From positions 14,379,140-14,443,139 of the forward strand of contig OY365807.1 in NCBI GenBank assembly GCA_959347315.1: 64,000 nucleotides of DNA. The letters run 5' to 3'. The position numbers were made by a program, and so were the translations under genes. Below, piece after piece: positions 24,110 through 33,907 of the stretch. The stretch's first letter is position 1. The number at the start of each line of letters is the position of its first letter. Source of the stretch: Bimastos eiseni (Eukaryota > Annelida > Clitellata > Crassiclitellata > Lumbricidae). Under the pieces are notes generated by a model. That model did not search any database. It was not told the DNA's origin and saw only the letters and a program-made list of their open reading frames with translations.

Positions 24110-24797
24110 ATACTTTTTGATGAACTACATGCAGGGAGGACTACTGGTTACGGAATCAGGGGACAATTCTGATGGATCTTTAACTAACTGAGTCCAATGA
24201 GGATATGTTAAAAGATGGATATTCTTTGGTGAATTTGGCTAGCAGCATACGTTCTACAGCCTCATTCATGCGTTGAACACGCATTGCATGGTTGTAGTGC
24301 TTGCCTGACATAACTTGTGTGATGGAACCACTAGCACAAATACCTGCTTCAATGATAATGTCTTCAAAACCGCGATATCTATTATATCATTTAGCGATAT
24401 CTATATAAGTTTGACTTTCTGGTGGGGAAACTGAAAACGTTGTTTCATTTTTCTTTTTCCCAAAATAAAGCAAAAGAACTAATCTGATATATTTACTGCT
24501 TCTTTCCTTCGTTCTTGGAACTGTGCATTCAATTTCCATAACAGGATCGACATTGGCAAAAACTTCCTGAATAAGAATTCCATGAGTCGAATGTGTCGTA
24601 CCAGAACCAGTTGGTGTTTCCTCGTTTAGGTCAAAGTTATCCCAACAAATATGGCTAAATTTAAGGTCAAAGTTATCCCAACAAATATGGCTAAATTTAA
24701 GGTCAAAGTTATCCCAAAAAATATGGCTAAATTTATTATCATGTGTTGAGATGTTTGAAGGAAGTAGTGCATCGTGCAGCAATATTTGGTTCGCCAT
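24110..24797 (-). pseudogene. Decayed transposon-like ORF with a WDNFDLNEETPTGSGT motif
   Basis: The frame from 24,797 to 24,387 (136 codons) contains FSHICWDNFDLK repeated three times as a 45-bp tandem unit (about 24,606-24,740), then NEETPTGSGTTHSTHGILIQE. Downstream in another frame (24,388 to about 24,180) is FEDIIIEAGICASG followed by SITQVMSGKHYNHAMRVQRM. Both patterns recall uncharacterised multi-copy proteins I associate with cnidarian and other invertebrate genomes, sometimes alongside CXC/tesmin-like domains. That association is from memory and is uncertain. The break between the two parts indicates a pseudogene. The function is unknown. Confidence 0.5.
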
Positions 24798-24826
24798 TGC
24801 CGTCTCCAGATCCAGTACATGTGAGT

Positions 24827-25110
24827 ATGACAGTGATGGGCACCAACTACTTGACTAGTAGTTAAAACTACTTCCTAACTACTTTCAAAATATGTAGTTA
24901 TAACTACTATTTAACTACTTTAGATGACAAGTAGTTATAACTACATTTGTAACTACCACATAAGTAGTTAACTACTTGTATAACTACTTTGCTAATGTTA
25001 TGTCATGGTGCATTGATAGTGTGCAAATTTATTGCCAGAATTAATTGCTGATATTCAACCTAAGTAATAAAAATGATCATAAACACAATGACATATCTAA
25101 TTGTAAACTA
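24827..25110 (+). mobile_element. hAT-type element end rich in AGTAGTTA, copy 2
   Basis: It begins CAGTGATGGGCACCAACTAC and continues with AGTAGTTAACTACT motifs, then GAATTAATTGCTGATATTCA and CATATCTAATTGTAA. It is homologous, in reverse orientation, to 19,020-19,320. The Penelope-like element begins just to its right. Confidence 0.75.
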
Positions 25111-25182
25111 ACAAGGACAAGAACTACTGGAACATGCAACAAAGCACTCTGATAAAAACACAGATGTTTATGTGCTGTGAAT

Positions 25183-25245
25183 GGCTTAGGCCTGTATGCC
25201 GTCAGAGCTCATTAATTTAGCTGTCAAAGTTAGGCCCTTCAGTGC
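25183..25245 (+). repeat. Penelope-element flanking repeat, left copy
   Basis: It contains GGCTTAGGCCTGTATGCCGT and TTAATTTAGCTGTCAAAG. The same motif returns four times after the polymerase, at 27,781-28,290. This is consistent with the long terminal-repeat-like ends (pLTRs) typical of Penelope-like elements. Confidence 0.65.
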
Positions 25246-27780
25246 AATTTGAACATGACATACAGAAGATAAATGAAACTATCGAGACTGCAAGTAGAAA
25301 CTTGATTCAAAAGACGGTACAGCAGGCTAACATCAGATTAATTGATATGAATGTACAAATACAGAAGTTGATCATGCAACATAAGGATACTGACAGAAAT
25401 TGTGCCTTGGTAAAAGCCTTTAGGGCAGCAGCACAAGCAAGTAGCTACCTATTCAAAAGGAAACACAGCAACAATCAGAAGCCAGGTCATTACGAAGCTC
25501 ATCAAGATGAACATTTCCCGGAGGCAAATACTGGACATACAAAGGAAATGGAAAGAAACCTGCAAACCGTTCAAGTTGATCAACAATTCAATAACAAACC
25601 TCACTTCAGTAGATTTACACCGAAACGCATAACTAAGAAGGCGATAGATAAGGAACAGACAGAGCCAGTTCAACACAATGCAATAAGGATGAATAAACAC
25701 AAATACCCCATTGAATATTCAACCACACAGAGTCGAGCACCACAAATTGCGGGACAAAATATAAGATCCCACATGTTTGGATGTCACCCAAACATTTCCA
25801 GCTTCCACCTAGGGTGAGCTCTCCTCTTCTTCAGTTGAATCTACCTCCTCGAGGACAGCTACGTTCAAAGCCGGATTCTACGACTGTACAGTCAAATCTC
25901 CCTCTTCGACAAGGGTTATCTTTATCAATTGACCTTAAACCATTAGATCCTTCAGCTTCTATTCGTCAGCGGGAATCTGCTCCACTCTCTTCCATGACCC
26001 TTCTTGGTGGTGAACACTCGGGGTCAACACATAATTTATACCACCTATAACACCTTCACCTGGGGTGCTACACAACGCTGCGACTACAACGGGAGAACAC
26101 TTGGACGAACAGTTGGAAATACAGATGAACAGTAATCTGCACATTGAGAAGAATTGACTGAAACCATCACTTAACACTATGTTGAAACCACAAGAAACTA
26201 CGGAAATTAGATAAAGTAAATATTGTCTGAACGATACTGGGTGTTTTTATTCACTCAGGCATAGGTATAATCTAAGAAGAAAAATTAGAACCAAACAAGA
26301 AAAAGTTTCTCACCAGACGGTTACCTATACAAGAATACTCTTGTATCACAAACCTATCTAACTATGATCTAACTAAGTATGAGACGATAGTGCTCAACAA
26401 AAGTCTGAATTTTATATACACCGATAATTTTACCAACCACTAAGCTGCAAACATGAAACTAATATATAATTTTGAAAGGAAATTATAGATTAAAGTATAT
26501 TTTGATGATTTGGTAGATAATAGGCATATTAAAAATGATCAAAACATCTCTAAAACAAATAGCAATAAATTTAAATTGCAAAAAATTAAAATACCAAACT
26601 CCTGATACCCACCAAAACCAAATGTAAATATTGCAGCTTTCTGTAATAAATTTGATTATGAAATTAAACAAATAATGTATAAACATAAAAATCGTCCAAA
26701 TTTTAATAAACCTGAAATGAAAGCCTTAAATACATTGAAAAATAATAAAGATATTATTATAAAGTCAGTTGACAAGGGAGGTGAGATTGTGGTCTTAAAT
26801 AAAGTAGACTATGAGGATAAAATGAATACACATCTCAGCAATAGTACAACATATATGAAAGTATTGGCTGAACCTCTAAGATTTGAAAAACTTACAGAAG
26901 ACTACAAGAATCTGATATGAGAACTTAAACCATACCTAAGTAGAAAACAGTTTCTTTGGTTAAATTATATAAATGAAGACCCTGGCATAATCTATGGATT
27001 ACCTAAGATTCACAAACCAGGATATACCATAAGACCAATAATATCTCAATGTAACAGTCTTACAAAAAAGTTGCATATATATATATTCAACAGTTGCTTA
27101 AGATTAGTGAGGCTCAGATCCCAAATTTGATCAAAGACACCACAGATTTTCTAAATAAGATAAAGAAATATGAAAAGCTCATTACAGAAGATACAATTTT
27201 GGTCACTATAGATGTGGAATCCTTGTATACAAATATTCCTTTGGCTGAGGGCATAAATTGGATCATTGAACAGTATACTCAAACCTTAAAATGCTGGAAA
27301 AATATGAAATTGATATTAAAGCAATCCCACCTAAACTACAGGAAACATATTAAATTTCACCTTGAGATACTGCTATTTCACTTTTAATGGAGTATTATAT
27401 AGACAAATGCAGGGCTTGACAATGGGCGGATCTTCTAGGGTACAAAGTGCAAATGTAGTGATGTTCAAGTACTTTAGAATTTTAACAAGAAGAACCTAAC
27501 TGAGATATGGGATCACTATAGATTCATTGATGGTCTATTTGGAATATGGAACCAAACTATCGAAAAATTGACTGCCTACTTTAATACTTTAAACAAATAC
27601 CATCCAAATTTTAAGTTTACTTTAAACCATTCGAAAACAGAAAAACCGTTCTTGGATGTTAAATTGACTACAACTGAAAATGGACTAGACACTACCACAT
27701 ATACAAAATTCACTGATAAAAAATTGTATCTAAATTTCGATAGCAATCACCCACCGCATACAAAAAGGACTAAATTGTGA
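25242..27780 (+). pseudogene. Penelope-like retroelement, decayed
   Basis: A 191-codon N-terminal part (coiled-coil-like, MQFEHDIQKINETIE...) is followed, across frameshifts and stops, by a Penelope-type reverse transcriptase. Its pieces in order are NYDLTKYETIVLNKSLNFI (from about 26,370), KNNKDIIIKSVDKGGEIVVL, GLPKIHKPGYTIRPIISQ, LIKDTTDFLNKI, catalytic motif A TIDVESLYTNIP (27,205-27,240) and motif C. In motif C the usual YxDD has become FIDG (27,523-27,534), which would abolish catalysis. The chain ends at PFLDVKL...HPPHTKRTKL with no GIY-YIG endonuclease. The Penelope assignment is firm from motif order; the subfamily is not set. Confidence 0.88.
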
Positions 27781-28290
27781 ATAGGCCTGTACGCCGTTAG
27801 AGCCCATTAATTTAGCTGTCAAAGTTAGGCCCAATTCCAATACGTAGGCGTTATATTGCCTTAAATATCAAAGTTTGGCCGTCAGATACCGTTAATTTAG
27901 CTGTCAAAGTTATGCCCTATTGCAGTGCATAGGCATTAGTGTATTTAATAGCAAAGTTTGATCGATGGTACATTATGTATTGTACAAAAAAGCGGTGTGG
28001 TGTATTGAGGAGAGGGGTTAGTGGTGTGTACGTGGTGTGAGTGCTAGGCCTGTAGGCCGTCAGAGACCTTTAATTTAGCTGTCAAAGTTAGACCCAATTC
28101 CAATGCATAGGCATTAGTGTATTTAATAGCACAGTTTGATCAATGATACAGGGTACATTATGTATTGTACAAAAAAGCGGTTTGGTGTATTGAGGAGAGG
28201 GGATAGTGGTGTGTATGGGGTGTGAATGGCTTAGGCCTGTAGACCGTGTGAGACCGTTAATTTAGCTGTGGAAGTGATGACATAACTTTT
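27781..28290 (+). repeat. Tandem repeat after the Penelope element
   Basis: Units of unequal length (about 105, 160 and 190 bp, plus a partial one) each carry TTAATTTAGCTGTCAAAGTT or a close variant. The two longer units share CATTATGTATTGTACAAAAA and GGTGTATTGAGGAGAGGGG. Confidence 0.85.
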
Positions 28291-28329
28291 GAAATGCAAA
28301 GGCTATTGCCTGGGGATATCTCCTGCCGA

Positions 28330-28545
28330 ATGTGTCGTCAAATGTGAAAGGGACAAGGATGTGGTCTCGAGACCGTGGTCTTGGTCTCGAGACGGTCTCG
28401 AGACCGGAAAACAGCGGTCTTGGTCTTGGTCTCGAATGCATCGGTCTTGGTCTTGGTCTTGGACCATCGGTCTTGGCCTTGGTCTCGACTGCGTCGGTCT
28501 TGGTCTTGGTCTTAAAGGAACGGTCCTGGGATTAGTCTCCGTCTT
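28330..28545 (+). repeat. GGTCTTGG / GGTCTCGAGACC array
   Basis: Repeated GGTCTTGGTCTTGG blocks and self-complementary GGTCTCGAGACC motifs. A further short block lies at 29,093-29,135. The plus-strand frames here (28,289 and 28,332) are translations of the repeat. Confidence 0.85.
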
Positions 28546-29442
28546 ATGTTAGCGTTCTTGGGCATTTGCCGTATCAGAGCAATTTCTTTGATATTTGTCT
28601 TTTATTTTCGATTATTAGAGACACCGGATATTTAGGCTTTACGCGCTTGTTATCGATTTATGACGTGTTGACCATCTATATAATACATGTTACTATGGGC
28701 AAAAAGATGCATTTGCAACGGAACCAACCATTTCAAAATTTGCTTTCACAAATGTCAAAGTTTTGAAACAATCTAATAGTTATGTGGTCGGCCACGTGTA
28801 GTCACCTACAATTTCGAGTACAAGTAGGTACACCATTCAAACGGAACCTTAATCTGCTTGTTCAGATGTCTTAAAGTAGGCCCTATTTACCTATCGTATC
28901 CTGTAAGTAATTTAGGCCTGTAGCGTGATATTCTCAGGCTTAATCCAAGGGCTGAACCCGCAAAAGCTCAGAATGGCCGGTATGTTTTCTGGACCATTTG
29001 ATTAAAATTAGTATTTTTCAGCAATAAAATTAATGTTTTAAGTGCGTTGTTTCGTTTTAGTGTTTTAATAAATTGAATTGTTTATAAAAAAAGAGTCTTG
29101 GTCTTGGACCCTCGGTCTTGGTCTCGGATATAAGTTAACACTACTTCCGGTAGCTTATTCGTCAAAATGGCACCGTTCTATGGTTGAATTTTTGTACTTT
29201 TCAGAGCAAAGTTCTCCAAAATCTGCCGCTTTATTACAGGCAAACAAGTCAAAACTATACAAATACGTATTTAACCAAATTTTGATAAAAGTCCCGAATC
29301 CCTCGGTTTTCGGGTAAGGTCGTGTGTTGGTAGCTTTTTGTCTAAAAGCAAAAGACCGAAATTTCTCGAATTTGAGCGCTGTTGTCAGAAATACTAAAAA
29401 TATCCCAAGCGGCAATGCATTTTGCATTCAAATTTATTCCTC
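28546..29442. other. No gene seen; short GTCTTGG block at 29,093-29,135
   Basis: Spacer between repeats; short frames at 29,078-29,427 resemble nothing known. Confidence 0.45.
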
Positions 29443-29640
29443 GCATTGCAAACCACTTCCAGTGGAAGCAATTTATCGGAGTTTCCCAAATGACCAGCCT
29501 AATTCATACACACGCATGCACACACTTGCACGCACCGCACACACACCACAATCAGAGAAATGGAGAGAGATAGAGACAGAGAGAGAAAGAGAGAGAGAGG
29601 GGGCAGAGAGATAATAACAATAGCTGGTACTTCCAACTTT
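29443..29640 (-). repeat. LINE family III fragment, partial copy
   Basis: The shared stretch GCATTGCAAACCACTTCCAG, GCAATTTATCGGAGTT and CACACGCATGCACACACTTG matches 22,034-22,190 in the same orientation. A GAGA-rich simple repeat follows at 29,566-29,611. Confidence 0.8.
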
Positions 29641-29649
29641 CAGTATTTT

Positions 29650-30990
29650 TAAAATGAAATTAATTAACTTCCAACGCCAACGTATCATTCCTCTCAAAGA
29701 TTCTTGAACGCATTATTGCTTATCAGTTGACTGTTACCTTCTCATCAATATGAGTTTTGAAAGAACCACTCCATGGAGATCGTCAGGTTTTGACTGGTGC
29801 CTGATGGCTGAAATATTTCCTCATCTTACCATTCTTGACTCTGTCCGAGACTTAGGAATTATTCAACAACAAGGACATAGCTTTTCATTCCGTATCATCC
29901 GTATCAGTGGGCTCAAATATATAGTAATTACCAGTGTTGTATGCAAGATTTGAAACTTCAAGATCAAGACAGTGAGATGCCGAGACCGAGACAGTGGCGC
30001 ACCAAAACCGAGACACTAGGTTCAAGACAGTACGAAACACTACGAGACAGTAAAACACAAGTGATTTATATAAAGGGCTGTAAAATACTAATGTATCAGT
30101 TTTCTGGAATAATGTTCATTTGTAATTTCAATTTGAAACTTATAATGTATATAGTACCAATTCCCGAGAACAATTTTTATATTTCGCGTTTTATCTTTTT
30201 CGATATCTCTTCTTCGGAGTACACGTATCTTCTGTAATGTCTAAAGAAAGCCTTTTTGGACACGTCTGAAATATTCCAGACGATTCTAAACAAGCAAATT
30301 CGATACCAAATACCAAACGAAATTATAAATTTGCGCATATCTCTACTCAGCCTGAGAAACTCGAAGTTGTTTCGATCGTTTCGGTTATGGTGGTTCAATC
30401 AATCAATTACAAGATCAATAACAAATGGCACGCCATCGCTATTGTTTTGTCAATAACTTAAAATTGCGTAAAAGAAAACTTCACAACTTCAGGTTCTCTC
30501 TCAGACATTTTTCTATTTTAAGATAAATCATTTGATTTCAGTATCACGTGACTCGCGCGTTGATCAAAATAACCTTTTCCCGTGGATTCCAGTTTCTGTT
30601 TCTTGCGCAAGATTTTAAGACAGTTAATTAATGCGAAACTTATCGAGTCCGCTTGTTCGAGACAGAACAAGACTTTCACTCCAAAACAGTTTCTGAAAAT
30701 TTCGAAACATTACCGCGAAACCGAGACCGGGACAACAGGCTTCCGAGACCGAGAATGAGACTCTAAAAAACAGTCTTGAGACTTCTCGAGACCGAGACAC
30801 TGTCTCGAGACCATACAACTCTAGTTGTTACTACCGTATCAACTTAGCCAGCTGCGTACTGTTTCTCGTTCCCTATCCCACGACGCTGCTACTACCCTAA
30901 TCCATGTCTGTGTCGTCAGCTGACTTGACCATTGCTGCTCTGTCCTGGCTGGCCTGCCCGAGTGCTGATAGCCTGGGTCTGTCGCTCTGA
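29650..30990 (+). pseudogene. LINE family I fragment, interrupted by a hAT element
   Basis: On the plus strand, VSFLSKILERIIAYQLT (about 29,681-29,731) is followed, after an internal deletion, by LDSVRDLGII (about 29,840). After the 892-bp element at 29,932-30,823, the frame resumes with YQLSQLRTVSRSLSHDAATT and LDHCCSVLAGLPEC (30,836-30,975). The order and wording match the minus-strand LINE at 4,655-5,600. The copy is dead. Confidence 0.82.
29932..30823. mobile_element. hAT-type non-autonomous element, 892 bp, nested in a LINE
   Basis: The left end is CAGTGTTGTATGC; the right end, reverse-complemented, is TAGAGTTGTATGG. The flanking octamers GTAATTAC (29,924-29,931) and GTTGTTAC (30,824-30,831) agree at six of eight positions, consistent with an old 8-bp target duplication. 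Both octamers fit the LINE codons for Ser-(Asn/Cys)-Tyr at the break. Short CCGAGAC repeats lie inside both ends. No transposase is present. Confidence 0.75.
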
Positions 30991-31504
30991 CTCGCAACTT
31001 ATGAAACAGCTTGTTCGTCTGCGTGTGCGTCACACTTTGTTTCTCCAAGACTGCCAGTGTCCAGGTTTCGGATGATCTAAACAGATGCCCTCTTCCCACC
31101 ATTTGTAGAAGTTTGGATACCAGTGAACGTAGCTTCCGTCGTCATTCGCATGCAGAAGAGCACACAGACGACACCAAGAGGATGCTGAAATAAAACTTCC
31201 AGTTTTCTTCCAGCGAAAATATTCATTGTATAGTGTATCGTTTTTATCCAGAAGGTGGAGGTAGTCAGCCAGTCGCTTCGGACTTTCAAAGTCGTCGACG
31301 TGAATGTAGGACCCTGGCGGAGCCAAGGCTTTGTAGTCGTCTGGATGCGCCCCGAGAACAATTGGCAGTACGTCATTCCTGTAAATATAATTATTTAACA
31401 TCAAATACAGAGAAAATGGATAAACAGTTAATTAAGCAAGATACAATTTATATCCTATGAAGTTCGAAATCCACGTCAGGCAGGGTCATCTTATTCAGTA
31501 GGCT

Positions 31505-32140
31505 CAGTGCCTAGGGCCTACGAAGTTATCAGGGCCTACGAATTTTTTTATACATTTTTTAAGAATATAAAAACGAAAAAATGGATATTGAGTAATTGAA
31601 AAAAGTTTAATCATTAAACTGTAACGAAGAAGAAATTGCAAACTTATTAAGTTTAAAGTTTAAAGTGAATAACTTTTGAAACATTTCGAATTGTTGACAT
31701 GCTTGCCACTTGGCCAATATAGGCCCTATATTTACATTATAAATGTTAACTTTGCGGCTCTTTGCTTTAGCGAAATCACATATCACATCTTCAGATGTCA
31801 TTTCGCGCAATAGTTCGTTCTCGATTGAAAGTAGCGCAAGAGAAGAATGTCGTCATTGTCCCATCGTTGACCGCAGATAATTTTTTATAAGTTCGAGTTT
31901 CGAAAATGAACGTTCACCTTCAGAATTGATTCCAAAAATCGAAAGGTAGACTCGAAAAGTAATGTTTACATTTCGGAAACTTGTAGCCAAGTTATCATCA
32001 ATTTGTATTTTGTATTCTAAGCATTTTAGCCATGGCATTATTGTCAGCAAACATTCTTGAGAACATAGCAAATTCATCTGTAAATTCCTCTTCCAAATCT
32101 GATGAATATGTCTCAATTGATGACTTGGTCTAAGAAATTA
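31505..32140 (-). pseudogene. hAT transposase C-terminal remnant (ZMYM1-like), copy A
   Basis: The minus strand encodes FGINSEGERSFSKLELIKNY then LRSTMGQ (to 31,853). After a frameshift comes LSIENELLREMTSEDVICDF (31,810 onwards). This is the C-terminal dimerisation region of hAT transposases. A CAGTGCCTAGGGCCTACGA end lies at 31,505, where the element's 3' terminus is expected. It sits in the intron of gene 2, and an almost identical copy is at 49,612-50,248. Confidence 0.85.
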
Positions 32141-32284
32141 CTTCGTCACTTGACAAAGATCTGTCAAGAAGAAAACTAAACCATTCACGAAGTGTTGCAT
32201 ATGTCGTTTTCACATTTCATTTTTAAGTCTGTCTATTAAAACGTAGAAAGACTTGATACGGAATTTGTCACTAGCACTCGAATT

Positions 32285-32510
32285 TATAGAAATTCACACG
32301 GAGAAAGAAAGACACATGCGTGCTCGCACAAATGGGAGAAAAGCTGTAGATGTATGTAATCATTGCGATAAACTTTAAGCAACACTCAGTCACTCACACT
32401 GGAGAAAAACATTATGCATATAGTCAATGTAATAAAAGTTCTTCTCGCAAAGTTCTACACTAATCAACCACAAGAAAATTCATTCTGCATTTAAACCATT
32501 CATGACTTGA
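32285..32510 (+). pseudogene. C2H2 zinc-finger remnant, copy A
   Basis: The plus strand reads SVTHTGEKHYAYSQCNKSS near 32,390, which is the TGEK linker and start of a C2H2 finger. A second degraded HTE(R/K)K linker lies near 32,290. Stops and lost cysteines show it is dead. The duplicate lies at 50,393-50,618. Confidence 0.65.
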
Positions 32511-33394
32511 AAAAAATAATGTGACTGTATGTGTTTAGGTTTACACGTTTAATGTTTTGTTCAAAGCAGTAGTTGAGGTATATGAAAGAGTGCCTAGGGC
32601 CTACGACGACCTAAAAACGGCTTTGACGCCAATCGATCAAAAATTGGCCTACCAGTTGAACAGCTTATGACGTATTGGTTCCAGGCCAACCAAGCCAGCT
32701 TCATCTATGTGCTGGTCGCTATTACTGCATTGTTGTCTAAGGAACAGCTACTTCGAGGGTGAATTAGAACATTGTACTAATTATACTTATCACGATGGAA
32801 CGTGCGACCGGGTGCAAACCGGTGAGCAGCAATAATAACGATCAGCCATCGACGTGCTTCCTATGCACCTAAGCCAAGCGGACTAAACGCCGGTGGCGAC
32901 TTCATCTACGGTCTGCCTACACACCGACCCACGGAGAGGCCGAGAAACCAAAGTGATCAGTTAGTGCAGCGTTTTACTATTAATATTTTTTTATTTTGAT
33001 GCAAACAAATATATTCGAAATAAGTTAATTAGATTTAATTTTGGCGCCCCTAAAATATCCTCATTATAAACAGGTCGTCAAGCATTATAATTTTGGCGCC
33101 CAGGGCTCCACTCACAGTGATTACTAAGTCACGTATGCGGCGACATAATATTCATGACAAAATTACATCTAAAATGTTAGGCTTAACCAGACGTCGTTTT
33201 CTTATAAAATCAAATTGATCGGTTCCAGCTCAAGTGCGGTATCATCCTTCATGTACTTAAAGTGGAATATGGTCTCAATATAATATACACAAATTTGGTA
33301 TAGTAGTTATTATAAATCTGACTTTGGAAAACTCAGAGATTTGTTCACACTATGTAACATCAAACATCATCTGTCCCTAGCTCCCCTATCCATC

Positions 33395-33565
33395 ACCTCT
33401 GGCTTTCCATTATAAACTTAAGTCTCACCTTTTCAAGAACTCTTACCCAGACTCCTTACCTGATATTCTACCTGACAATCTTGGTCCAAGACGATACCTT
33501 CCAAAACAACTATTCAGTGGCGCTTTAGAAGTTTGGAGATCACGATTATGATTAAGGTTTAAATA
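33395..33565 (+). pseudogene. LINE C-terminus and tail, family IV, copy A
   Basis: The plus strand reads KLKSHLFKNSYPDSLPDILP and ends in a tail GGCGCTTTAGAAGTTTGGAG. The same tail occurs at 36,345-36,375, 44,336-44,370 and 51,625-51,660. It is the last part of a CR1/L2-type element. Confidence 0.75.
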
Positions 33566-33759
33566 CAAAAGATATAAAATAATAAGTGTGTAGTTTAGCG
33601 TTATTTGACTTAAATATAGCATAAACGATACAGATTATTATTTTGCGTGATACAGTGCAAGCAAATTAAGAATTGTAAGTATGAATATTTTAACTATTTA
33701 CACAATCTGCAGTACGCTTAAATTGCACTTTTAATTTGCATATAATTATAATAGACCTA

Positions 33760-33907
33760 TTATAATTAACCCGGTATTGGCCTGTAGTGCATTTTTGCAC
33801 CATGAGATTGCAGGCCATGCTATCCGCGGCTTGTAGTGGATTTTTAGAAAAAGGGCGCAAATTCTGTCGTTTGTCCCCGAGCGCAAAATACCCTAGCTAC
33901 GCCTCTG
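33760..33907 (-). mobile_element. hAT-type end, copy A
   Basis: It ends CCTAGCTACGCCTCTG at 33,907, the reverse complement of a CAGAGGCGTAGCTAGG terminus typical of hAT elements. The opposite end was not found. The duplicate is at 51,869-52,016. Confidence 0.6.

Noticed and set aside
27781..28290. Hammerhead ribozyme in the Penelope terminal repeats
   Set aside because: Such ribozymes are known from other Penelope-like elements, but no CTGATGA with a matching GAAA core was found on either strand here.
31233..31460. Plus-strand frames over exon 2 of genes 2 and 3 (also 49,340-49,567)
   Set aside because: Antisense shadows; conserved only because the real exon is duplicated.
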